NCBI GenBank assembly: GCA_964035795.1
Contig: OZ038321.1
Span: 21,702,283 to 21,766,282, forward strand
Direction of reading: 5' to 3'
DNA: 64,000 bases
Origin: Pterobdella sp. o SKG-2022
Taxonomy: Eukaryota > Annelida > Clitellata > Hirudinida > Piscicolidae
The notes under the pieces were generated by a model, which did not search any database, had not been told where the DNA came from, and saw nothing but the letters and a program-made list of their open reading frames with translations. Made by a program: the position numbers and the translations under genes. Positions 25,036 to 35,800 of the stretch are shown in pieces. The stretch's first letter is position 1, and each line of letters begins with the position of its first letter.

Positions 25036-25220
25036 TGTACGTCAACACCATTATAGAATGACTGTGGTCCACAATTACAAGACCTTCTTTGTAAAGATGC
25101 AGAGCTCAATACCGCAATGCGACCGATGGATTCTTTCGCTATCTTGTACCTCATCTCCAGCTTCACTTTGCTCAAAGCAGTTTCATAAAGCAGATATTTT
25201 TTGTCTGATTTTAAAATCAT
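25036..25220 (-). CDS. orphan first exon, unknown product
   Basis: A minus-strand ATG at 25220 opens about 61 codons ending in GVDVQ at an excellent donor (CAG|GTAAGC). The segment is GC-richer than its flanks and contains KYLLYETALSKVKLEMRYK and RRSCNCGPQSFYNG. A TAA lies immediately upstream in frame, so the ATG is probably the initiator. I could not find the next exon; it would have to lie across or beyond the Reeler gene. No family is recognised. Confidence 0.45.
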
Positions 25221-26873
25221 TTTTTAATTGTTTATCCGTTCAGTAGTGAAATGGACCACTTAATAATTAATTTAAAAAGTGATAACCAACCAAACTACGT
25301 TTTTTTGTGGAAATTATTTTAGAAACTTGGCATCCTTAGTTTCAAATTTGATATGGCATTTTTAAATTTTTCAAAGCTTTTTACTTATCGTTTTTTTTTA
25401 TGTTAAAAAAGGAGAATTTTGAATTTTTTTTTTTAAAACAATTGAAAACTTTTAGAGTTTTAGTAGCATTGTACCGCCCATTAAAGCCATATTGATTTTC
25501 ATGCTTTGTATTAATAAAAATTTTCACTGGATTTTCATAATGGAAAAAATATTTTAAAATCTCAAATCTTTATTTTGAAATCATTTTGTAAGCAAACAGT
25601 GTTTTTAAATTGTTTCACAGAATTTTTCTAATAGAAAATGTCTAAAACATTTACCTCGAACATCACTACAATTTTTAAAAATCTTAAGCAAAATCATATG
25701 ACAACTGAAACAATAAGTACATCAAAACAATGTGAAAGATTAGTAAATGGTGGAAGACTGTTTGCACACCCTTAGTGGACGAGTGACATTTGCCAACACT
25801 ATGTTGGGTTGCTGGATCAGATCGAGCCTTTGAAGAAGCAACGGTATTGAATCATTTTAGTCATTCAATTAAATTATTGAAAATTTTATTGGTTTTTTAT
25901 TTTTGTTAAAAGTGGATTTAGTTTAAAAAACAGGAAACAAAAAAAGTTTAAGGAAATGAATTGAAACGTCATTGCTTTTCAAAGAACTAGAGTGTTGAAA
26001 TATAACATTCGTCAATGATAAAGACATAAGCCGAAGCATTATATGAGGCAATACAATACGAAGTTTTCAAAAATTTATTACGAAACTTCGATTTCTTATT
26101 CACCAAATAAAATTGGAAATATCTTACATTTACTTTTGGATGTGCCAAACCATCGTCGTTAGCTAGATGTTTTTTTATAAAAACACATTTTTTTTTAATT
26201 GAAACCTCATTGTGTGTAGTATCTTTTAATGGAAACAAAGATTCTCAAAGCTTTGTAATCATTGTAATGAATAAAGTCAGGTTGAAGACAAGAAAGCTTT
26301 GTCTTTACAACGTGGTTTCATTTGATGAATACTACTCCATTGAATTGTTTAAAGATTATATTTTCAATTAAAAGAGACCTTCACAATTTGATTAATTTTA
26401 AAATGTTATATTTTGAAATGTTTATGTCTAAACTACAGCTTTTTCACGAAAAACTTAAATTAGGAAGCAAAATACTTCTTGAATACTGTAGAATTTCATG
26501 AAGTTTTATTAAAAATTTATAAAAAAGAATTTCAATCATAGATTTTGTCAAAGGTTTATGACTAAGTCATTTTTGAGAACATCATTCTCAAAAGAAAACA
26601 GTAATAGTTTCAAAGATACTAAATAATAATATAATATCCTTAAATAATCATTGATCATGATAAATGATAGTAACATTTGAATAACCGGAATAATTTTCTT
26701 CTCAATGCAACAGCTACAACAACAATAGGCTTCAAACAACACTTTCGTTGTTGCGGAAAAAAAAACAACTTGACAATGTAGTTATTTCTAAATCAAATCT
26801 TCAAATTTTCAAAAGAAAGCTCGATATTAAATCAATAAATTACGTTTCAAGCTAAACAACATTTCGAGCAATA
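25221..26873. other. no supported gene
   Basis: AT-rich. The plus-strand segment 25771-25840 (reading TSDICQHYVGLLDQIEPLKK) is open after an AG and is followed by GT, but no partner exon was found, so it is left unannotated. Confidence 0.35.
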
Positions 26874-26945
26874 ATGGTTAAGCACGAACCACAAGAAAAT
26901 ATCATCGGGAATTCGTTCCCCATTGTTGTGCCACGTAACGATGAG
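26874..26945 (+). CDS. orphan candidate first exon
   Basis: An ATG opens 24 codons (MVKHEPQENIIGNSF.., ending PRNDE) followed by a strong donor GTAGGT. The GC content is higher than around it. Downstream acceptors up to HENMT1 give only a short frame-0 continuation (about 27.1 kb) with a stop, so the gene model is not resolved. Unknown product. Confidence 0.35.
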
Positions 26946-27968
26946 GTAGGTGGTGTTCAAGGGAGCTAAGCTCTTGAGTAGAGCCTGTGTGTTTAAGCAA
27001 ATAATGAGGGTGTTTTATAGTTTTTGGATGTAGATTCAGTGAGGATATTGAATAAACTATACATTAATACAAACTTTTGGTTGGTTCAGAAAGGTTTTCG
27101 TCTGTAGTTTTTTATTACGTATGGTCTCAAAACGTCCAAAAGCCCGATTCACCACTGCATGTGATCGAACCAACATTTTTAAACCATCAATAACACCCGT
27201 CGCATTGCTTTTAGGATGTATATGAACTGGAATTTTTTTAATAGCTTTTATAGATTTTTTAAAATTCTTTACTTTTTCAATAATAAGTTATTTTTTTATT
27301 TACCAAGTTTTGGATGTTACTTATGATTAACTTATATAAATAATATTTAAATATAAGCAAGTTGCTTTTATATAAGCAGTGCTCATCAAAATATCAACTC
27401 AAAGTGTCTGCTGTTAGCTGAAAATTATTTAAGCCGACTTTCGAGTCAAGCCAAAAAATCTGAAAACTATATGATTAATAAAATGCAATATAAAAATATA
27501 AATATAAAGATTTACATGAGTAATGAGCCAAATCTTTGGTGCACAAGGGGACAATACTGATTTCAAATGGAGAATGAGTCAAAGAATCATGGAAAGTATC
27601 ATTGTTAGAGATATTATCATACAATGAGTTATTTCCGCTGATATAAGCATACGGAAAAACTGTCAATTTTTATAATTTTATCAAAAATCTTTGGCTGTAA
27701 TTACTTATAATGAATTTAAAAAATATATGTTATGATGTGAATTTTTCAATGATTATAATTGTCACCATAATAAAACATGGTAAAGATATCCATTATCTCA
27801 TATTAAAAAACGCTTTTTATTATAGTTTTAGAATATTCTTCAGCCTTTTTAAAAATAATTTACTTTTTCACAGTCAAATTTTAAAAACGCTTATTTCTTA
27901 TATTTCAATATTGACATTGTGGTGTTTACGTAGTTGAAGACCTTAGCTAAAAGTTATAAGAGTTTTAA
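26946..27968. other. 5' flank of HENMT1; no supported exon
   Basis: AT-rich with short ORFs only. Any 5' UTR of HENMT1 should lie at the right end of this stretch. Confidence 0.35.
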
Positions 27969-30221
27969 ATGGATGTAGATGAAGAGCCCGTTGCTTTTGA
28001 GCCCCCTTTATATATTCAAAGAGATAATAAAATTATAGAAATAATTGAAAACCACAAACAAGCCACTCATGTAAAGTATTTAAATTTTCAATACAATCAA
28101 TATTACTCATTAATTTCTTAAAATAGTTGAGAAGTTATAAACCTTAATTTTAGATACTAGAATTGGGTTGTGGTGAATGCAGGTTAATACAAAAACTAAA
28201 GCAAATTTCCCATCTAAAGAAAGTGATTGGGGTAGATAAATGCCGACATATCTTAAATAATAACACAAACAAACTAAAGCCTTTAGTTTTTGATTACTTT
28301 AATAAAAGAGATGAGTTCTACATAATTGAACTATTTGCAGGAGATATTTTTAACATAACAAAAAATGTATCCAACTTTTTTCAACATCAACTTCTTATTT
28401 TTTCTGAAGTGTTAGTTGACCTGATTTATCTTTATTTTTGCCATGTTACAATCCAATAAAGAGTTTATAAGTTATATTGATTTGATGTATTTTTTAGGTT
28501 AGAACATTTAGAGATTGAAGATTTAGAAAAAACTTCTGATATCATTTTTGGAATACTTTCTTCTGAAATCATCATTGTATCTACACCAAATTATGAATTC
28601 AATGTGTGTTTCAAACAAAATGACAAAAAATTCCGACATTATGATCATAAATTTGAATGGACAAGACAAGAATTTGAGAAATGGTAAATTTTCTTTATAT
28701 TCATTTATCGATATTTTGAAAACAGAATAATTCCATTACTCAGAACTAATAAAATTTATTTTTATACTTAACAAATATTGGAAAACTTTTCAAATTTGAT
28801 CATTATGTTTGAATAAGTAATAGTTCTTTTATACAATCATCAAAGGTGTTGGGAAAAAGCATCAAAATATTCATACAAAGTGGAATTTGATGGAGTGGGA
28901 GACCCTCCAACTGACAAGCCTCATATCGGCTTTTGCACACAATTTTCTGTCTTCAAAAAGTGCCAACATAAGTCCATAATAACACAACCATCCACCCATC
29001 CTATTGAATCATTTGAATTGGTTAGTGTGTTAAGACACAATTCTCCTACTGTAACACCATTTTATCAATAGATTATCATCTTTATTTTAAAATAAATAAA
29101 CTGATAGGATTATTAATTAAGTTTTAAAGTTATATTCAAACTTTTTCAGTTTATATAAGATGAATTTATGACTTTTTACTCATTGTGTTTTAGATAAATA
29201 ATTTTTAAAAAAGCAAACATTTCATGATAGTACTGAACTTATCAAAAATTATAGCTATCTTCATAAATCCATTGAAAAGGTCATATAATTAACGTAAAAT
29301 TGGCAAAAATTTAATTTTAAAATAATTAAATAATTTAATCAATTAATGAATTTCAATAATTTATTACAGATCATAAGAATTGAATTTCCTTATAAAGAAA
29401 AACCTACGATAGAAACTATTTCAAAACTGTTAGAAGACACCATAACTCAACAAGTTTATTACCTTGAATGGAAATACTCTGAGCAGGGTATGTACTGGTT
29501 ATAAGATCATTTCGACAGCACCAAATATATTTTTTAGGGTACATATATTTAAAATTATTTTTTTAATCACTTTCTCGAGGCTAAGAATTTACCATGGTTA
29601 TGACCCAATGAACATAATATAATGGTAAAAAATAGATATGGTCTTCACAATTTGATGTTTTTTTTCTGTAATAATTTTGCTATTGAGAAATTTCAATTGA
29701 TGTATTAATAATGCTTTCAATAATTAAGATCATAATTTCCAGATGATGATTATGATGCTTTTGACAGCAAAGAATGTTCAAACACCTCTTCAGCCACTGA
29801 TAATGAGATTTCTATTGATATTGGTGAATTAACTTATAGTACTAAAGTTATTGAATTGGAAATGTGCAATTTGAGGCCGTTCAGAAGAAGTGTTGTACAA
29901 GAAAAAAAGGATGGCTTCATAAAAAATAATGATGCTTATATCCCCATTGATAAACTGTTCCAGAATGAAGTCAAAGAGTATTTTCATAAAGATTTACAAA
30001 ATTTCAAGTAATGAATGTTTTGATATAAAAATTTGTTGCATTGAGAAGTATATGTAACTGTTTTCAGAAGTTTTCTTAAAAAGAGCTACAGGGTGGACGA
30101 ATCTCAAAATTTCATCATTAAACATCTAGAAAGAGCCGATTCAACAGATAAAGTCATAATAGAAGATAATGAAGACTGTAATCAAAATGAAGTTGATTTA
30201 GTTGAAGAAGTCTGGGATTGA
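27969..30221 (+). CDS. HENMT1: HEN1 small-RNA 2'-O-methyltransferase
   Basis: HENMT1 methylates the 3'-terminal 2'-OH of piRNAs, and in many animals siRNAs, using S-adenosylmethionine, which protects them from trimming. Seven exons join in phase: 27969-28070, 28154-28410, 28498-28683, 28846-29020, 29370-29487, 29743-30007 and 30068-30221, giving about 418 residues (human about 393). The N-terminus has FEPPLYIQR, then the SAM motif LELGCGECRLI (about residues 36-46). The metal-binding set is present: E119, E122 and H123 in SEVLEHLE, and H170 in HYDHKFEWTRQEFEKW. STPNYEFNVCF and VEFDGVGDPP, with FCTQFSVFKK after it, are further family blocks. The acidic C-terminal third is divergent. Two donors are GTTAGT (28411 and 29021). 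AATAAA lies at 30349. The gene is tail-to-tail with TTC19. Confidence 0.93.
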
Positions 30222-30570
30222 ATGAAGATGTTTACTTTTTTTTTTAAATTTGTAAGACACTTCTATTTTTAACAATTATATAGAATATATTTTAAACAAA
30301 ATCACAAGCTTTATATGTTTTATAACATTTGAAGTTTTCAAAATATCAATAAAAAAAATTTTTGTTATCAAACACCTAATTGTCTTGACATTCTTTCACT
30401 TGTCATATGGGAGAAGCTTCAAGTGCTTGTGTTGAGACCAATCATTCAAAATTCCAAACACTTCTTTATTTTTTTCGTACAACCTTCTATAGACATTCTG
30501 TTTTGGTGATTTTTGCTTTTATCTTTTTTATTAACCAATGCTCGTTTTAATAGCCTCAATTTTAATAGGA
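30222..30570. other. 3' flank of HENMT1
   Basis: AT-rich, containing AATAAA at 30349 that fits HENMT1 polyadenylation. Nothing else was recognised. Confidence 0.5.
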
Positions 30571-30740
30571 GTCGGCCCTAATAGCTCAGTGGTTGAGCAT
30601 TAAACTAATTATCTAAAGATACCGGGTTTGATACCGCGTGGGCCGACAATTAATAGTCCATATGGAGTAGCGCCCTGTGGAACCAATCAATTGCACAACC
30701 GAAACCCCAGATAGGGGCGATCAAATGATTGTCATATTTT
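30571..30740 (+). mobile_element. tRNA-derived SINE-like copy
   Basis: The head 30571-30648 looks like a tRNA: GTCGGCC pairs with GGCCGAC at the end, an A-box-like TAGCTCAGTGGTTGAGC follows the 5' stem, and a degenerate B box GGTTTGATACC precedes the 3' stem. A further 90 bases of nonrepetitive body follow (GTAGCGCCCTGTGGAACC, then AACCCCAGATAGGGGCGATC). The spacing at the D arm and the B-box changes argue against a working tRNA gene, and the attached body argues for a SINE. It may be a different subfamily from the copies at 19.3 and 59.2 kb. Confidence 0.55.
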
Positions 30741-31096
30741 TTAATAGGAATATCAATTTGAAACTTTGATAAATTTTATTCATTAAATAATTATAGTTTA
30801 AATTCAAAAAAATAATATGATAGTTTCAATGTTTTCAAAATTTTATGCTGATTTATAAGATATTAAATACATTTTTAACTAGTTAAATTTTTGCTGATGT
30901 CTTATGATAAAGTTTAACTCCCCAAAAAATCTAGCTGTTTTTTCTATCTTAATAAATTTTATTACAAATCTAGTAAACCGACTTGAAAATTTAAAAAAAA
31001 ACTAATTACTGAAAATACATTAAAAAAACCAAAAGATTGATAGTTTTAATCATATTTATTAAAATTCTTCACATGTCAATAATATAATAAAAATGC
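30741..31096. other. 3' flank of TTC19
   Basis: AT-rich. TTTATT at about 31055, read as AATAAA on the minus strand, fits polyadenylation of TTC19. Confidence 0.5.
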
Positions 31097-32286
31097 TCAT
31101 TTATTTTTCTTGAGTGCATCATTGATTTTTTCAACAAGGTCCTTCTGATCAGGGTGTTGGGAAGCTGCTATATGAGCTTTCTTCAAATTAATCAATGCTT
31201 GCTCTTCAAATTTCAAATCTCGTTGCACTTCTGCAAGGTTCAGGTAATAAACACCAAGGTTTGGAGATTCACTCTTTTCCCCACTCTGGATGGCTTTTTC
31301 AAAATATTCAACTGCCTCTTTGGGTTTGTTCAGCTTTGATAATATAACTCCAGTGCTGTTATAAATAACACTGATTTGAGGGTGGTACTCACTTAAAACA
31401 CGAAGGGAAATTTTTAAGGCTTTTTCAAAAAACTTGAGAGCTTCTTCTACCTTATTAAGAGTTTGTAGAAAGTTTGCATATGAATCTAAAGTAATTCCAT
31501 ACAATGTTTGTGTGTTTAAATCAACTTCATCTTGTTCTTCATTAATTTCTTGCTCATTTGATTTCTTAGTTTCAGTTTCTTCTGTACTATTTTTTGTGCC
31601 TAATTTATTTTCAAGTGTTTTTATACAATAATCATAACCCATAACAGCTAAATCATTTTTATTCTGTTCAGCATAAATCATCGCTAATTTTAATGATATT
31701 TCAAGGATGGCATTATCATCTTTTGGAAAATTTTGTTTCACAAGTAATTCAGTTATGACCGCTTTATACAGTTTTTCTGCTTTATCAAATTTTTTTTTTC
31801 TTATTGACATATCAGCCATGGCATCAAACAAATATGATCGTGCTTGGCTCACTTCTAACGTTTTGTCATTCCCATCTTTTTCATACTCGTACAAATCTAT
31901 TAAAGCATCATGGTATACCTTCTCAGCTGATTCATAATCTTTTAGAGCTTCATGCTTTTTAGCAATTTTAATTTTCTTAATTATTTTTTTGAAAAATGGC
32001 TTTTGATTTATATCATTTTTGTCTGGATAAAGCCAAAACAAAAATGCTAAAGGCATTAATGGTCTATGAAGGTTTTTCAATGTTGCTCCACTGTAATTTT
32101 TTCTGACCAAGTGTGTTGATAGAATTTATTTAATTTATTTTATTTGATTTTTAAATAAAATAATGTTTCTTACTGCGAAATTAGTTTTAGCCCAAAGAAT
32201 TGTTGTTTGAATAAAGGTTTTTTAAAAGAATAAAATGTTTTTAAAAAGTTTTTATAAAGCCTAAATGATCTAAACAACACTTTCAT
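31097..32286 (-). CDS. TTC19: TTC19-like mitochondrial tetratricopeptide protein
   Basis: TTC19 is an inner-membrane protein needed to clear Rieske-protein fragments during respiratory complex III assembly. Two exons join in phase: 32286-32174 (donor GTAAGA) and 32090-31097, giving about 368 residues (human about 380). The first exon encodes a basic, aromatic, acid-free leader (MKVLFRSFRLYKNFLKTFYS) fitting a mitochondrial targeting peptide, followed after the junction by a hydrophobic stretch LMPLAFLFWLYP. TPR units follow: YESAEKVYHDALIDLYEYE, FDKAEKLYKAVITELL, the family block DDNAILEISLKLAMIYAEQN, YDYCIKTLENKL, then VEEALKFFEKALKISLRVL and PKEAVEYFEKAIQSGEK. An acidic low-complexity insert (about residues 190-215) sits between repeats. 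The long second exon alone has no suitable ATG at its 5' end, which supports the spliced start. Confidence 0.9.
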
Positions 32287-32882
32287 ATCGAAAACTTAAA
32301 GAAACCGGTTTAAAGGACAAGTTTACTTTTGAAAAGTGTAGTAACACTCGAGCTGAGCGGCAGAAAACTTTTCAATAAGTTGTTTTAATATTAGAAAAAT
32401 TGAAAATGAATAGATTAAATTTAGTTTTTCTAAATACTCAATTATGTTGGTTAATAATTCCATTAATAAATAATATCTAATATACATTTTATATGATATC
32501 TGCGAAACTTTGAAACTAAATTTCACAATACTTATCAAGAATACACTTGAGAAAAGATTTAAAACTGTTTCTATACATTTATTATCTTGCTGAGTTTACT
32601 ATGAGTTGAAGTGTTTTACAGAAGAAATAAATTAATATCACAGAATTGAATTAAACCTCTTGAACTATTTTTGATAAAAAGTCTAATATACTATCTAAAA
32701 CAATACATAAAATTCATTCTTATTGATATAAGTATTGTTTTTATTGAAAAATTGCATGGGTTAAAAATTAAATTTGTATCTGTTTATGACGTAATTTTAA
32801 TTGTTTCCCCAAACCTATCTATATAGCATATCATAAAGAAATCGTCCAAGTTTTTGTGAAAGTAAATTTAAAAAACATTAAA
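32287..32882. other. spacer between two divergent genes
   Basis: About 600 AT-rich bases between the TTC19 start (minus) and the nuclear-receptor start (plus). It may hold both promoters. No specific element was identified. Confidence 0.4.
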
Positions 32883-35800
32883 ATGAAAAATGAAGGGAAG
32901 ACTAAGAAATTATGGACGGATTTTGAAGGAAAAAAGTTGCCATTGTTGCCTCCTTGCAGAGTTTGTGGGGAGAAAGCATCAGGACTGCATTACGGAGTGA
33001 ACACTTGTGAAGCTTGCAAGGTTATTTGTTTTGTCATTTTTTACAAATTACTAAACATTGTTTTTTTTTATTAGTTTTTTATTCATGTTTTTCTACAAAT
33101 CTTTTTATAAATCGGGTTTTCTGATGATTTATTGAAGACGGAGAAAGTTTTGGATGGTATACTAATAAATATTTCATTTTAAAAAAATCAAATATAAAAA
33201 TCAAAGTAAACACAGAGTACATTATATTTCTTTTCATAAAAACTAATTAATTAAAAACTTGTTTCATTAGCTTCAATTAGGCAATATACATGAAATATCA
33301 AATAGAAATTCATAATTCACAATCTTTCTACAAAAGTTTTAAAGGGACATAATCAATCAGGCTTTTTTCCGTCGGAGTCTGCAACGAGGGAAAAAGTACA
33401 AGTGTCATGAAAGCGATTCGTGTGAAGTGCGGGCCTCTAAGCGAAACAGGTGTTCAGCTTGCCGTTTGAAAAAATGCATCACACTGGGCATGTGTAGAGA
33501 AGGTTACCATTTTATGAAACCTTTTTGAGAAGCATCTCATGTACTTTTTACCTATTTCTTTTTCAAACGTTGAATGAGGTTTTTAGGTAAAATATATTTT
33601 AAAAAAACTATGAAAACTATAATTTCGATAAATTCAACCACTTTAGGCAAAACTTATAATAATGTTTTATGAGGTGGTTGAACTTCTTAGATGTTAGAGT
33701 TATTTAATAAAGTCAATGTAACTAAAAACTGCTTCAGTTTGGAACTTAAGAAAAAATAAATTTTAAATTATACATATGTGAGGCCTTGAGATATAAAAAA
33801 CACACATGTTGAAAAACTTGGTTTCATTTGTCTTGCACTTAGTTTATTTTCACACTATTCAGAGTATGTTGGCTTATATTTGAAAATCATCAGTATAAAA
33901 TTCAATTATTGAATTTTTCAGCTATAAAAACTGGAAGATACACGCATGAGAAGAAAATAAACGATATTATGGAAATAAAAAGCCTATCCATGGTTGAAAG
34001 AAATAACGCCAAACTTGAAAAAAACACAGAAATTGAGTTTTCTGAAAATGATTTTTCTATTATGAATAATTCCTTCATAGACTCAACCAAAACATTAAAG
34101 AAGTTCGAAGACAAAAACTTAAATGAAAATTGTGACGATTTTGAGAATTTTTTTGAACTGGCTCAGAATAACTTTCAACCGTATCCTTCCGAGCAATCTA
34201 GCTCAGTTGATGAAAAATTCGAGCTTAATCAACAAAACCAACAAAATGAAAATTTTGATTTTTTCCAAAACATCTGCAAACAAAATTTATTGCGTGCAAA
34301 TATTGACTTCAATAACTCAAAGAAGTACTACTCATTTGATGACCCAGTCTTAGATAACATATCGTACGAAAGAGTTTCATATGATGATCTCAACCCTTTC
34401 AACAAAGACCTAGAAGATCCCTTTCCAGACTCTCTTAGCTACTTCAATCTTGACAACATTAATCCGAAATTAGCGTTCGAAGAGTCACAAAATCTTTCTC
34501 TAAGCATCGGCAACTCACCATCATCACCTATAACGCCATCTTCATCCTTCGTTGCTTCTTTCAATTCACCATCTACATTCCTATCAAACGATTCTTCAAG
34601 TCCTCCATCATTATATACGAATTTTTCATATGAAGTGACACCACAGTCTTTAGCATCATTCCAACCATATGTACCAGACATTGCATTTTCATCCGGTTCA
34701 CTTTTACCACCCATCCAATCAGTCTCACCTACAAATAAATCAAATAATTTTTTATCCAATTTCGAAAATCTTTCAGTTGTTCCAAATATAACTCAAAAAC
34801 CTAAGAACCGAACTTTTTCTAGAACCTTCAGTGACCAAGAACTACAGGAAATCGTCGACAAAATAAACTTAACCCGTCTGAAGAACAGTAGATGGAAGGA
34901 AGATTTTTACGAACGATTGCCCTCAATTCACCAAGAATATTTAGTAGGCAGAATTTTTTTTAATAATATTCAATGTTAATTTAAGAATTTTATTTTTCAA
35001 AGTTTTTTAATTATTGTATCACGTAGTAAAGGGTTTTTTTCATTATTGTTTTGGTCCTCACATTAAATTTCACATGAAAAAACATTTGACCAACTAAAAA
35101 AGAACCGCTATGATATCATATCAGCAGTAATAACTCAAACCTACAAATAGAAAACTTGTATAAAATCTTAATCAAGCTACTTGAAACTTGTTTCTAATTT
35201 GATTTGAATTGTTCCAAAGTTTCGAAGTATATTGCGTAATGTACAGGTTTCCTTTCTCACTAATAAAAGATAGCAAAAAAATAAATTAAAGATACTTATT
35301 ATATATAAAAATTGTTACTAGAGTATAAAATAAGTATGAATACAATGAATAAGAATTATTTAAATAGTAACACTAATTAAAAAATCATTATCTTCATTAG
35401 GAACGAAAGAAGCTACATAATGAGGTTTTTGGCTCATTGAAACCCCTCTCGATGGACGAGTATAGCATGATTTACATGTCAACTGGTAAAATATACAAAA
35501 ATTCATATTCATCTGTTATATATTTCATGGTTCAAACTCACTGAATCATTTTATTGATTCAAAAGAACAATCTATTCTATTTATGTTTCTATCCTTTCAA
35601 TCATAAACTCTATTCTACCAACCAATCTATAAATTCTGTTTTTTAAGTTTTCTCATCTATTAGTTCTAATCATCCAACTAGGGATAGATGTGGATGGGAG
35701 GAAGGAATACATGATGAATGAGCTGCCCCATTTCGAGTTAGCAGTCAGAAGGTTCATTACATTCGCCAAGATCATTCCAGGGTTTAACTGTCTCTCCATT

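Noticed and set aside
25771..25840. Possible plus-strand exon reading SDICQHYVGLLDQIEPLKK
   Set aside because: It has an AG before and a GT after, but no in-phase partner, and the gene it would belong to is unknown.
30571..30648. Functional tRNA gene
   Set aside because: The acceptor stem pairs well, but the D-arm spacing and the B box (GGTTTGATACC) are off consensus and a SINE-like body follows.
23748..32286. A linked small-RNA or defence gene cluster (Reeler, HENMT1, TTC19)
   Set aside because: The genes are in different orientations with ordinary spacers and unrelated known functions; nothing in the sequence ties them together.
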